Source: Cupriavidus necator (GTDB lineage Bacteria; Pseudomonadota; Gammaproteobacteria; Burkholderiales; Burkholderiaceae). Taken from it: a stretch of 64,000 nucleotides of DNA. Positions 35,472-44,215 of the stretch are shown here, piece after piece. The translations under genes were made by a program, and so were the position numbers. The DNA is taken from contig NZ_SROX01000006.1 in assembly GCF_013141915.1 (NCBI RefSeq), forward strand, positions 1-64,000. The letters are read 5' to 3'. Numbering within the stretch: position 1 is the first letter of the stretch; each line of letters begins with the position of its first letter. Below the pieces are notes generated by a model. That model ran no database searches, was not told the DNA's origin, and worked only from the letters and a program-made list of their open reading frames with translations.

Positions 35472-36446
35472 TCAATCGACCCTGGCGCCGCTCTTGCGCA
35501 CCAGCTCGCCGAACTTGACGGTCTCCGTTGCGATCAGTTGCTGGAAGTCGCGCGCGGTGCCGCCCAGCGGATCGAACGAGAGCTTGTCCAGGTGCGCACG
35601 AAAAGCCGGATCCTTGATGATGGCGTTGACTTCCCGGTTCAGGCGCTCGATGGCCTCGGCAGGCGTGCCCGGCGCGGCCACAAGTCCCGCCCATGCGGTC
35701 AGCTCGTAGCCCTTCAGGCCGGCCTCCGCCATGGTCGGCAGGTCCGGGAATTTCGGCGAGCGCTTGCTCGACGTCACCGCCAGCGCGCGCACGCGGTTAG
35801 ACACCACGTAGGGCCCGATCGACGGCACGTTGTCGAACATCAGCTGTACGTTGTTGCCAACGAGATCCTGCAGCGCCGGCGTGCTGCCCTTGTAGGGCAC
35901 GTGGGCGATGTTCAGGCTGGCCATGACCTTGAACAGCTCGCCGCCCAGGTGGCTGGTGGTGCCGTTGCCGGCGGAGCCCATCGACAGCTTGCCCGGATTG
36001 GCGCGGGCATAGGCCACCAGTTCCTGCGTGGTCTTGACCGGCAGCGACGGGTTGACCGCAAGGATATTGAAGGTCGTGACCAGACCGACAATGGGCACCA
36101 GCTTGTCGGGGTCGTAGGGCAGCTTGCTGTAGAGGAAACGGTTGGTCGACAGCGTGGCGTTGTTGCCGTAGCCGATCGTGTAGCCGTCCGCCGGCGCGGC
36201 AAGCAGCGCTTGCATGCCGATATTGCCGCCCGCGCCTGGCCGGTTCTCGACGATCACGGCCTGGCCGAGCCGCTTCGACAGCGCATCGCCGAACAGGCGC
36301 GCAACGATGTCCGGTGCGCCACCCGGCGCGGTCGGTACGAGCAGGCGCACCGGCTTCTCCGGCCATGCCGCCTGCGCCGCCGCCGGCGCCAACAGCAGCG
36401 CGCCGAAGATCCCCGCGGCAAGTGCTTGAATTGCTGTCTTCCTCAT
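35472..36446 (-). CDS. Bug/TctC-family periplasmic solute-binding protein
   Basis: A 324-aa receptor with signal peptide MRKTAIQALAAGIFGALLLA cleaved near AAAQAAW. Motifs: LVPTAPGGAPDIVAR, VENRPGAGG, GNNATLSTNRFLYS and HVPYKGSTPALQDLVGNNV. ATG 36446 with GAGGAAATCAGC upstream. It is the first gene of the two-gene unit with the D-aminoacylase-like enzyme, so an N-acyl amino acid or similar amide is a plausible ligand (inference from context). Confidence 0.9.
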   Translation of the reverse strand: MRKTAIQALAAGIFGALLLAPAAAQAAWPEKPVRLLVPTAPGGAPDIVARLFGDALSKRLGQAVIVENRPGAGGNIGMQALLAAPADGYTIGYGNNATLSTNRFLYSKLPYDPDKLVPIVGLVTTFNILAVNPSLPVKTTQELVAYARANPGKLSMGSAGNGTTSHLGGELFKVMASLNIAHVPYKGSTPALQDLVGNNVQLMFDNVPSIGPYVVSNRVRALAVTSSKRSPKFPDLPTMAEAGLKGYELTAWAGLVAAPGTPAEAIERLNREVNAIIKDPAFRAHLDKLSFDPLGGTARDFQQLIATETVKFGELVRKSGARVD

Positions 36447-36713
36447 GCTGATTTCCTCGTCATCGTGGTGTAACTGTGGAGTTGAGTATCAGCGCCGGCC
36501 CGGCGCCAGCCTAGTGAAGTTTTGTGGTTGGATAGTTTCCGTGGCGGAATGAATGCCGCGGGGGCCACACTCCGCGCCGCACCTCCGGTGCGATATCGCC
36601 GACGACGATGCCGGCGATCATTCCAAACGATTTGTGCCAGGCCGCTCAGGCCACCAGAATCCTCACAACACGCCACAGACCGCCGTTCGCGGTCTACTTC
36701 GAGGCAAGCACAA

Positions 36714-37727
36714 ATGAACACTCCCCACTCCCCGCTAACGCCCTCCCCGTGGCAGCGCGCGCTGCTGGTCGGTACTTTTCTCTGGTCGGTGGTTGCCATG
36801 CCGGCCCATGCCGCGGCGCCCCAGCTCGGCACCCAGGCACCCGGCTACTACCGGATGAAATTCGGCAAGTTCGAGGTCACCGCACTGTCGGACGGCACCG
36901 TCAACGTACCGATCGGCAAGCTGCTCAAGCATGCGTCGCACGAGCACATCGCGTCGCTGCAGGCGCGCAGCTACCAGTCCACCGAGCCCGAGACCTCGAT
37001 CAACGCCTTCCTGATCAACACCGGCCAGCAGTTGGTGCTGGTCGATGCCGGTGCTGGCAGCCTGTTCGGTCCTGGCGTCGGCGGCAAGCTACCGGACAAT
37101 ATCCGCGCCGCCGGCTACCAGCCCGAGCAGATCGATGCGGTGCTGCTGACTCATATCCACGTGGATCACTCCGGCGGGCTCGCGGTCGACGGCAAGCCCG
37201 TGTTCCCGAACGCTGTGGTCTACGTCGACCGCCGCGATGCCGATTTCTGGCTCAACCCCGCCAACGCCGCAAAGGCGGCATCCGGCCAGCGGCATAACTT
37301 CGCGCAATCGGAAGCGGTATTCGCGCCTTACCTGAAGGCCGGAAAGGTCCGGCCCTTCGACGGGGAGCAGGAACTGTTCCCCGGCATCCGTCCGGTGCGC
37401 ATGCCGGGCCATACGCCGGGCCACGCGTTCTACGAGATCAGCAGTGAAGGGCAGCGCCTGCAACTGTGGGGCGATACCATCCACGCGCAGCACGTGCAGT
37501 TTCCGGAGCCGGGCGTGGCCATCGATTTCGATGTGGACTCCACCGCAGCGGTGAAGATGCGCAAGCTGGCGATGGCTGACGCCGCGGCCAAGGGCTATTG
37601 GGTGGGCGCGGCGCATATCTCGTTCCCGGGCCTCGGGCATGTGCGGCGCCAGGGCAAGGGCTATGCATGGGTGCCGGCCGAGTACAGCATGGGACGAGAA
37701 AAGGCGGAGGTGGGCGCGTCGCACTGA
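36714..37727 (+). CDS. Exported MBL-fold metallo-hydrolase
   Basis: A 337-aa metallo-beta-lactamase-fold protein with an N-terminal signal peptide (WQRALLVGTFLWSVVAMPA, cleaved near AHAAAP), so periplasmic. The metal motif is LLTHIHVDHSGGL; additional His are in RMPGHTPGHAFYE and WVGAAHISFPG. The arrangement resembles quorum-quenching lactonase/GumP-like family members. ATG 36714; the longer frame to 36522 lacks coding character. Divergent from the Bug/deacylase unit across 267 bp. It could hydrolyse a lactone or an ester outside the cytoplasm. Confidence 0.87.
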   Translation: MNTPHSPLTPSPWQRALLVGTFLWSVVAMPAHAAAPQLGTQAPGYYRMKFGKFEVTALSDGTVNVPIGKLLKHASHEHIASLQARSYQSTEPETSINAFLINTGQQLVLVDAGAGSLFGPGVGGKLPDNIRAAGYQPEQIDAVLLTHIHVDHSGGLAVDGKPVFPNAVVYVDRRDADFWLNPANAAKAASGQRHNFAQSEAVFAPYLKAGKVRPFDGEQELFPGIRPVRMPGHTPGHAFYEISSEGQRLQLWGDTIHAQHVQFPEPGVAIDFDVDSTAAVKMRKLAMADAAAKGYWVGAAHISFPGLGHVRRQGKGYAWVPAEYSMGREKAEVGASH

Positions 37728-37737
37728 GACTCCGCGC

Positions 37738-37887
37738 CCTGCTCAACCGTGCTTTTTCCGCGGTAATGCGGCCGCCATAGCGCTCGAGCAGCGCGTAGCT
37801 GATGGACAGGCCGAGGCCGGTTGCTACCTGCTTCTTGGTGGTGAAAAACGGATTGAACAGATTGGGCAGGTCTTCAGGCCTACCAGC
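37738..37887 (-). pseudogene. Fragment of a sensor histidine kinase ATPase domain
   Basis: About 50 codons reading DLPNLFNPFFTTKKQVATGL, then GLSISYALLERYGGRITAEK, the F-box and G2 region of HATPase_c domains. The N-box, dimerisation helix and sensor are missing and the frame then fuses to unrelated sequence. It abuts the MBL gene stop on the opposite strand, so it is a relic left by a rearrangement. Confidence 0.75.
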
Positions 37888-38133
37888 ACGCCCACCACCA
37901 GATCCCCTGTATTGCGGGGCCAGGACGGCCGGTTCGTTATGGTGACACCAGCGTAGATTTCCAGCGGGCGGGTCGGTGTATAAATTGAGAGGTAGGGAGG
38001 AAGTACAGTGTTGCGCGGTGCCCGCCACCGGCTGCAATGCAGCCGGCGAAGCGCATACTATTTCACGCTAGGGGACGTTGCCAGCAGCAAGCCACCACAG
38101 CCGGCCCAAAGATTAGCGGCCTGAAAGGGGATC
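37888..38133. other. Gene-free stretch before the SDR gene
   Basis: Holds a 19-bp near-palindrome, CCGGCTGCA-A-TGCAGCCGG (38028-38046), without a T-run. Nothing else recognisable; the SDR promoter must lie here. Confidence 0.35.
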
Positions 38134-39024
38134 ATGCCCATGGATCGCAGAAAGTTTCTTGCCGCAGGCGCCGGCCTGGGTCCGGCCCTGGCCGCGGGAT
38201 CGTTGATCGCCGCCACGACCTCCCGGGCGCAGACGCCGCCGGATCCCCGCACGCAGCCCCCCATGTCCAGCGCCCGACGTGGCGCAGGCCGCAAGGCCCG
38301 CGTGTTCATCACCGGCTCGTCCGACGGGCTGGGCCATGCCGCGGCCCGGACGCTGCTTGCCGACGGCCACCAGGTGGTCGTGCACGTCCGCTCGCAGGCC
38401 CGGCTGCCAGCCGTGAAAGCCCTCGTGGACCAGGGGGCCATCGCCACGATCGGCGACCTGTCGGAGGTTGCGCAGATCCGCGATCTCGCCCGCCAAGTCA
38501 ATGCGATCGGCCGGATGGACGCCGTCATTCATAACGCCGGCGTCATCTCCGGTGCGCAAGTGCTGGTGGTCAACGTCGTGGCGCCGTACCTGCTCACGGC
38601 GCTGGTCCAGCGTCCCCGGCGCCTGATCTACCTGAGCAGCAGCATGCACCGGGGCGCACGCGCCACGCTTGCCGGGATGGACTGGTCGGGCCGCACCGCC
38701 ACGGGCGGCTACTCGGAGAGCAAGCTCTTTATCACTACCCTTGCCGCGGCCGTTGCGCGCCTGTGGCCCGGTGTGATCAGCAACGCCGTCGACCCAGGGT
38801 GGGTGCCGACGAAGATGGGTGGCCCGGATGCGCCGGACAACCTGCGGCTGGGGCACCTGACGCAGGAGTGGCTCGCCACCAGTGACGACCCCGCGGCGCT
38901 GACGAGCGGCGGCTACTGGTACCACCAGCAGCGCCAGAGGCCACATCCCGCCGTCAACGACATCCGTTTCCAGGACTTGTTGCTGGCCGAACTGGCGCGT
39001 GCCACCGGTACCAGGCTGGGCTGA
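38134..39024 (+). CDS. SDR-family oxidoreductase with a Tat-like leader
   Basis: A 296-aa protein. Residues 1-35 (MDRRKFLAAGAGLGPALAAG, then AATTSRAQT) look like a twin-arginine signal ending in an Ala-x-Ala-type site. The SDR domain follows from about residue 50: FITGSSDGLGHAAARTLLAD, HNAGVIS, YLSSSMHRG and catalytic GGYSESKLFI (YxxxK). SDRs are normally cytosolic because they need NAD(P); a Tat leader would allow export with cofactor bound. The leader could instead be mis-assigned, with an internal ATG at codon 44 (MSSARRGAG) giving a cytosolic enzyme. The first ATG pair is 38134/38140. Confidence 0.8.
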   Translation: MPMDRRKFLAAGAGLGPALAAGSLIAATTSRAQTPPDPRTQPPMSSARRGAGRKARVFITGSSDGLGHAAARTLLADGHQVVVHVRSQARLPAVKALVDQGAIATIGDLSEVAQIRDLARQVNAIGRMDAVIHNAGVISGAQVLVVNVVAPYLLTALVQRPRRLIYLSSSMHRGARATLAGMDWSGRTATGGYSESKLFITTLAAAVARLWPGVISNAVDPGWVPTKMGGPDAPDNLRLGHLTQEWLATSDDPAALTSGGYWYHQQRQRPHPAVNDIRFQDLLLAELARATGTRLG

Positions 39025-39152
39025 GTGGCCGCGGGCGCTGCGGGTCTAGAGGTGCGCGCCGTCACCGCCGCGGTCGCGGAAATCCTGCGGTCAACCTCAG
39101 CTGGCGAACCGGTGCATGCCGAGCGGTAGCGGCACCGGGTCCGTCTTGACCA

Positions 39153-40181
39153 TCATTCCATCTGGAGCCCCACCGTCCTCGTCATGGCCTGGTAGGTCGG
39201 CCAGGTGCGGCCGATGAACCGCTGCAGCGCTTCACCGGTCAGGGGCGTGTCCTGGCTGCCCAACTGCTCGCGCACATTCCTGACCGCTTCCGATTCGGTG
39301 ACCGACTGCCGCACCAGCGTGGCGAGCGTCGAGACGATGCCGGCAGGCAGCCCGGCGGGCCCCAGCAGCATGTTGCACTCGGCCAGGTTGCTGAACACGG
39401 GGTCCGAGATGCCTTCGTCCGTCCAGGTCGGTATGCCGGGCAATTTGGCCGAACGCGGCCCGGAGATCACCAGCAGCGGCTTGAGCCCGCCGGACGCCAA
39501 CCCACCCGACATGCCGAGCAGCGAACCGGCGCCGATATCGATATGACCGGCCAGCAGGTCGCCGATCATCGCCCCCGTGCCCTTGTAGTTGATGATGTCG
39601 AGCTGGGCCCCGGTCAGCTTCTTCAACTGAGCCACCATCAATTGCCACCCCGAACCGATGCCGTAGTTGCCGACGCTGACCGGCCGCTTCTGCGCCAGTG
39701 CGATCAGTTCCTTGAAGGTGTTGGCGGGCAAACCCTTGGTCGCCACCATCACGCCGACGCCGGTACTCATCGACGCGACCGGCGTGAGCTCGCGCGAGGG
39801 GTCGATCGGCGGCTTCTTCAGCAGCACCGGCGCCTGCGCCAGCTGGCTGTGCAAGGTGCACAGCAGCGTGCACCCGTCGGGCTTTGCACGGGCCACTGCC
39901 TCGGCGGCGATCATGCCGATGCCGCCGGGCTTGTTTTCCACCACCACAGGCACCTTCAGCCTGGCGGAGAAGAACTCGGCGAACGCGCGCGCGGTGCTGT
40001 CGTTGGACGAGCCCGGCGCCTGCGCCGCAATGATCCGGATCGGGCGCGAGGGCCAGTCGCTGGCAAGCGACTGGCGGGGTAGCAGCCAGGGTAGCGCAGC
40101 CGCGGCGCCGAGCAATTGGCGTCGGCGCAGGTTGACGGTATCCGCGGGCAAGTCGTTGCCCGGACCAGGTATGGAATGCAT
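39153..40181 (-). CDS. Bug/TctC-family solute-binding protein, last gene of the CoA-ester operon
   Basis: A 342-aa receptor. The leader contains LRRRQLLGAAAALPWLLP, Tat-like, cleaved near QSLASD. The ligand loop reads AAQAPGSSNDSTARAF, replacing the common PGGxxD..AR; VENKPGGIG and NYKGTGAMIGDLLAGHI are kept. ATG 40181 with GGGAGAAGACCC upstream. It begins 95 bp after the malyl-CoA-lyase-like gene on the same strand and so closes the seven-gene operon starting at 46128; its ligand is probably the acid that operon degrades. Confidence 0.88.
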   Translation of the reverse strand: MHSIPGPGNDLPADTVNLRRRQLLGAAAALPWLLPRQSLASDWPSRPIRIIAAQAPGSSNDSTARAFAEFFSARLKVPVVVENKPGGIGMIAAEAVARAKPDGCTLLCTLHSQLAQAPVLLKKPPIDPSRELTPVASMSTGVGVMVATKGLPANTFKELIALAQKRPVSVGNYGIGSGWQLMVAQLKKLTGAQLDIINYKGTGAMIGDLLAGHIDIGAGSLLGMSGGLASGGLKPLLVISGPRSAKLPGIPTWTDEGISDPVFSNLAECNMLLGPAGLPAGIVSTLATLVRQSVTESEAVRNVREQLGSQDTPLTGEALQRFIGRTWPTYQAMTRTVGLQME

Positions 40182-40276
40182 GGGTCTTCTCCCGAATGCT
40201 TCAAGCCCGCGCCCGCACTGGAACGCGGGCACCCTGGCCGCGGCAATGCGCCACGGCCGGCACGGATGGCATGCCG

Positions 40277-41188
40277 TTACATGCCGATCAGGTCGGCGCG
40301 CTGCACCAGGTTCCTGACGATGCGCACCGAGGCGATGTCGATCATCTTGCCCTCGTACTGGACCGCGCCCAGGCCTTGCGACAGCGCTTCGTCATAGGCG
40401 CGGATCATGTCGCGGGCACGTGCCACGTCGGCAGCGGCGGGCGAGAAGACATCCTGCGCGAGTTCGACCTGCGACGGATGTATGGCCCACTTGCCAACCA
40501 TGCCGAGGATCATGGCGCGGCGCGCTTCCTCGCGGAACGCGTCGGGGCTGCGGAAGTCGGCGAACGGGCCGTCGACGGCATCGAGCCGGTGAGCGCGCGC
40601 GGCAATCGTCAGTCGCTGACGCTGGTAGTGCCAGATGTCGCCCGGATAACCTCCACTGCCGCCGATGTCGCGCATGGACACACCCTGGCTGGCCGAGTAG
40701 TCGCCCATGCCGAAGATCAGGCATTCCAGCCGCGGTGTCGACGCGGCGATGGCTTCGACGTTCATCATCGCCTCGACTTCCTCGATCAGCACGTCGATGC
40801 CGATGCGGTGGCGCAGGCCGAGCTTCTTTTCCATCATCGACAGCAGCTTGTCGACAAACTGCACGTCCGCCGCCGCCATGGCCTTGGGCAGCATGATGAC
40901 ATCGAGATTACGGCCGGCACCCTCGACCACTTCAATGATGTCCTCGTAGGCGTATTCGGTGGTCAGATCATTGATGCGCACGCAGCGCGTGGTGCGGCCC
41001 CAGTCGAGCCCGTTGAGAGCGTCGACGATCTTGCGCCGTGCCGGGCGCTTTTCGCTGGGTGCCACGGCGTCTTCCAGGTCGAGGAAGACGAAGTCCACGC
41101 CCATGGCCGCGGCCTTGGTCATCATCTTCTCGCTCGAGCCCGGCACGGACAGCTGGCAGCGGCGCAGCCGCTTGATCTTCTCCTGCAT
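40277..41188 (-). CDS. HpcH/HpaI (CitE-like) CoA-ester lyase, malyl-CoA lyase-like
   Basis: A 303-aa TIM-barrel lyase. RRCQLSVPGSSEKMMTKAAA, VDFVFLDLEDAVAPSEK (metal Asp/Glu), LNGLDWGRTTRCVRIN, RLECLIFGMGDYSASQG, GPFADFRSPDAF and GKWAIHPSQVELAQ closely follow malyl-CoA/beta-methylmalyl-CoA lyases, which split a 3-hydroxy-acyl-CoA into an oxoacid and a smaller acyl-CoA. ATG 41188 with CAGGAGACAACATC. It follows the CoA-transferase by 63 bp in the operon. The exact CoA ester (malyl, methylmalyl, citramalyl) cannot be told from sequence. Confidence 0.87.
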   Translation of the reverse strand: MQEKIKRLRRCQLSVPGSSEKMMTKAAAMGVDFVFLDLEDAVAPSEKRPARRKIVDALNGLDWGRTTRCVRINDLTTEYAYEDIIEVVEGAGRNLDVIMLPKAMAAADVQFVDKLLSMMEKKLGLRHRIGIDVLIEEVEAMMNVEAIAASTPRLECLIFGMGDYSASQGVSMRDIGGSGGYPGDIWHYQRQRLTIAARAHRLDAVDGPFADFRSPDAFREEARRAMILGMVGKWAIHPSQVELAQDVFSPAAADVARARDMIRAYDEALSQGLGAVQYEGKMIDIASVRIVRNLVQRADLIGM

Positions 41189-41251
41189 GATGTTGTCTCC
41201 TGCTTGTTGTATTCGTGTTGTCTGTCGCTTCGCCACGACGTGGCCCGATGC

Positions 41252-42493
41252 TTACTGCACCACGCCTTCCGCGCGCAGCGCGGCGATCTCGCCGGCATTG
41301 AAACCGAGGTCGGCGAGGGTACGGTCGGTGTGCTCGCCAATCATCGGCGCCCGCTGCCGTACGCCTCCAGGCGTGGCACTCATGCGCACCGGACTGCCGG
41401 CAATCGTCAGCGCGCGCGCAGCGCCGGGCTGCTCGGCCTCGACCAGCATCCCGCGGATGCGGAAATGCGGATCGTCGAAGATGTCGGCGGCATCGAACAC
41501 CGGCCCGAACGGCACCTCGCCGCCGAGCATTCCAGCGAGCGCGCGCTTGGTGTGACGCACGGTCCAGGCGGCGACCGCCTGCTCCACCTCGGCGCGGTGG
41601 CGAACGCGCAGCTCGTTGGTGGCAAAGCGCGGATCGTCGGTCCATGGCGGATGGCCCATCCGTTCCACCAGCAGCCGCCAGAAGCGGTCGTTCGGCACCC
41701 CCAGGCTGATATAACCGTCGCTGGCCGGGAACAGGCCGAACGGGCACAGCAGCGGATGACCGTTGCCCTCCGGTCCCGGCGCCTGTGCCGAGGCGCTGTA
41801 CTGGAACACCATGCGCTCGCACACGGCCAGCACGGCGTCGACCATGGCCACATCCACGAACTGGCCACGACCGGTGCGCTGCGCATGCCAGCACGCCGCC
41901 GCCACGCCATAGGCCAGGAACATGGCCGGCACGATATCGCCGACGCCCGGGCCGATCTTGGTCGGTGCGCCACCGCGCTGCGGACCGGTAATGCCCATGA
42001 TTCCGCCCATGGCCTGCGCGACGGGATCATAGGCGGGCCAGCCGGCGTAGGCGCTCGCGCCGCTGCGTGGGTCGCCGAAGCCGCGCAGCGCCGCGTACAC
42101 GAGTTTCGGGTTCTCCTCCGCGAGCCGTTCATAGCCCAGCCCGAAGCGCTCCATCACACCGGCGCGGTAGTTCTCGACCAGCACGTCGGCGCCGCGCACA
42201 AGCCGCAGCAGGGTCTCGCGCCCGGCGGGCTGTTTCAGGTCCAGCACCAGCGATTCCTTGTTGCGGTTGATGGAGCCGAAGTAGCCGCCAAACCCGCCTG
42301 CTTCCATCCGCAACGCGCCCTCGAGATGCGGGCCGTTGCGCCGGGTCTGGTCGCCCCCGGGCGGCTCGATCTTGATCACGCGCGCGCCCTGGTCGGCGAG
42401 CATCATCGAGCAATACGGGCCGGCCAGCATCTGGGTCAGGTCGAGCACCACCATGCCGTCGAGCGCGCCGCTGGGGTGGCCATCCGTGCTCAT
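41252..42493 (-). CDS. CaiB/BaiF-family (class III) CoA-transferase
   Basis: A 413-aa cytosolic CoA-transferase. VVLDLTQMLAGPYCSMMLAD and ARVIKIEPPGGDQTR open the domain, YDPVAQAMGGIMGITG follows, and the likely catalytic Asp is in GPGVGDIVPAMFLAYG; TGRGQFVDVAMVDAVL is typical. It would move CoA from a donor such as succinyl-CoA to a carboxylic acid. ATG 42493 overlaps the upstream MaoC stop (ATGA), showing tight coupling. It probably performs the activation step of the operon pathway. Confidence 0.92.
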   Translation of the reverse strand: MSTDGHPSGALDGMVVLDLTQMLAGPYCSMMLADQGARVIKIEPPGGDQTRRNGPHLEGALRMEAGGFGGYFGSINRNKESLVLDLKQPAGRETLLRLVRGADVLVENYRAGVMERFGLGYERLAEENPKLVYAALRGFGDPRSGASAYAGWPAYDPVAQAMGGIMGITGPQRGGAPTKIGPGVGDIVPAMFLAYGVAAACWHAQRTGRGQFVDVAMVDAVLAVCERMVFQYSASAQAPGPEGNGHPLLCPFGLFPASDGYISLGVPNDRFWRLLVERMGHPPWTDDPRFATNELRVRHRAEVEQAVAAWTVRHTKRALAGMLGGEVPFGPVFDAADIFDDPHFRIRGMLVEAEQPGAARALTIAGSPVRMSATPGGVRQRAPMIGEHTDRTLADLGFNAGEIAALRAEGVVQ

Positions 42494-42978
42494 CGTCCGC
42501 CCCAATGGCTCTTGCGCTTGATCAGCGCGGTGCGTTCCGCCTGCACGCACAGCTTGTCGTCCTGATTGACGCCGTAGTGGCGGAAGCGGACGATGCCGGC
42601 ATCCTCGCGATCGGCGTCTTCCTTGGCCAGCACCTCGGTGAAGGCGTAGAGCGTGTCGCCGTGGAACACCGGATGCGACAGGCGGATCTTGTCCAGCGTC
42701 AGTTCTTGCAGGCATTGCTCGGCGGTGTCCTGCGCGGCAAGCCCGAGCACCATCGACAGGTTGATCCCGCCGAAGACCACGCGTTGCGCGAAGATGCCGC
42801 CGGCGGCTCGCCGCATGGCGTCCTCGTTGAAGTGCCCTTCGGCCGTATTCATGACCATGTTGGTCAGCATGACGTTGTCCATCTCGGTCACCGTCTTGCC
42901 GCGCGCATGGCGGATCAGCATGCCCGGCTCGAAGTGCTCGAAGTACCCGTCGGAGCTGGTAAGTGCGCCGAGTTTCAT
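42490..42978 (-). CDS. MaoC-like hydratase, first copy
   Basis: A 162-aa hot-dog-fold hydratase. GKTVTEMDNVMLTNMVMNTA and the following EGHFNED give the hydratase-2 style active-site Asp/His neighbourhood; FGGINLSMVLGLAAQDT and HPVFHGDTLYAFTEVL complete the fold. It would add water to an enoyl-CoA such as mesaconyl- or itaconyl-CoA. Start ATG 42978 overlaps the acyl-CoA dehydrogenase stop (ATGA), and its own stop overlaps the CoA-transferase start. Confidence 0.88.
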   Translation of the reverse strand: MKLGALTSSDGYFEHFEPGMLIRHARGKTVTEMDNVMLTNMVMNTAEGHFNEDAMRRAAGGIFAQRVVFGGINLSMVLGLAAQDTAEQCLQELTLDKIRLSHPVFHGDTLYAFTEVLAKEDADREDAGIVRFRHYGVNQDDKLCVQAERTALIKRKSHWGGR

Positions 42979-44213
42979 GCCGCCTCCTTCGATTGCCGGA
43001 CCTGCCCCCCGAATGCGCGGCCGGCGATCATGCCCTCGACCTCGGACTTGCCGAGCAAGCTGTTGGCGATGATGCGTTGCTGGATCTCGGAAGTGCCTTC
43101 GAAAATCTTGGTGAGGCGTGCGTCGCGCCAGTAGCGCTCCACCGGGAACAGCCTGGTATAGCCCGCGCCGCCGAAGATCTGCAGCGCCTGCGAAGTCACG
43201 CGCTCAGCCATCTCCGAGGCGAAGTACTTCACCATCGACGCCTCCTTGTCGCAGCGGCGCCCGCTGTCGATCTCGTTGCAGACGAAGTAGAGCAACTGGC
43301 GCGCGGCCTCGACCTCGGTCGCCATGGTGGCGATCTTGAAGCGGATCGCCTGGTACTCGGCGATCGGCATGCCGAACTGGCGGCGTTCCAGCGAATAGGC
43401 GATCGCGTCTTCCAGCGCGCCCTGCGCCAGCCCGATCGCTCGGGCCGCCGTATGCGCGCGAGCGCCCTCCAGGCCCTTGGCCATCAGCAGGAAGGCCTTG
43501 CCCTCGGGGCCCATCAGGTTGCGCCTGGGCACGCGCACACCGTCGAGCGCCAGCTCGAAGGTCTTCCAGCCGAAATACCCGATCTTGGGGATCGGCGAGC
43601 CGGTCATGCCCGGCGGGAAGCCGCCCCGCTGCTTCTCGATCATGAAACACGAAATCCCTTCCCAGCGCTTGTCGGGCGATGGCGGCGCCGAGGTGCGCGC
43701 GAACAGGATCAGGTAGTCGGCGCCGTCGGCAAAGGTGCACCAGTATTTGTTGCCGGTCAGCACCCACTCATCGCCATCCGGCACGGCGCGGCACGAGATC
43801 GAGGCCAGGTCGGAACCGGTATCCGGCTCGGACAACGCGCTGGCATTGAGAAATTCGCCGCGCACCACGCGCGGCAGGTATTCGTGGCGCATGTCTTCGG
43901 GCATCGACTTCATGATCCAGCCGCCCTGTGCACGCGCCACGATCGACGCCACCGACATCCAGCCTCGCGACAGCTGCTCGCAGATCAGGCAATACTCGAA
44001 GATTCCCAGGCCGAGGCCGCCGTACTCCTCCGGGATGGTGATGCCGAAGTAGCCCATCTCGGCCATCTTGTCGCGCAGCGACATCGGGATCTCCGCATCC
44101 GGGCCGTCCAGCGCATTGGCAACCGGCAGCACCTCTTTCATCGTGAACTCGCGCGCCGCATCGCGGATCATGCAACGCGCTTCCGTCATGTACCCCAGAC
44201 CGTCTCCTGACAT
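42975..44213 (-). CDS. Acyl-CoA dehydrogenase of the CoA-ester operon
   Basis: A 412-aa FAD enzyme. Substrate-loop ALSEPDTGSDLASISCRA, GNKYWCTFADGADYLILFAR, and the C-terminal QIFGGAGYTRLFPVERYWRD with catalytic Glu in KIFEGTSEIQQRIIANSLLG, so all canonical residues are present. It would desaturate a saturated acyl-CoA for the MaoC hydratases. Methylsuccinyl-CoA dehydrogenases are longer (about 550 aa), so that assignment is not made. ATG 44213 is 2 nt beyond the upstream MaoC stop. Product may be an alpha,beta-unsaturated dicarboxyl-CoA. Confidence 0.92.
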   Translation of the reverse strand: MSGDGLGYMTEARCMIRDAAREFTMKEVLPVANALDGPDAEIPMSLRDKMAEMGYFGITIPEEYGGLGLGIFEYCLICEQLSRGWMSVASIVARAQGGWIMKSMPEDMRHEYLPRVVRGEFLNASALSEPDTGSDLASISCRAVPDGDEWVLTGNKYWCTFADGADYLILFARTSAPPSPDKRWEGISCFMIEKQRGGFPPGMTGSPIPKIGYFGWKTFELALDGVRVPRRNLMGPEGKAFLLMAKGLEGARAHTAARAIGLAQGALEDAIAYSLERRQFGMPIAEYQAIRFKIATMATEVEAARQLLYFVCNEIDSGRRCDKEASMVKYFASEMAERVTSQALQIFGGAGYTRLFPVERYWRDARLTKIFEGTSEIQQRIIANSLLGKSEVEGMIAGRAFGGQVRQSKEAA

Positions 44214-44215
44214 GC

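Noticed and set aside
38028-38046. A rho-independent terminator at the CCGGCTGCA palindrome
   Set aside because: No T-run on either strand, and it sits upstream of a gene rather than after one.
40196-42565. A very long open frame (789 codons) on the plus strand
   Set aside because: It lies opposite the CitE-like and CoA-transferase genes, whose minus-strand translations are clearly conserved; it is rich in His, Arg and Ala and lacks domains, as expected for the complement of high-GC genes.
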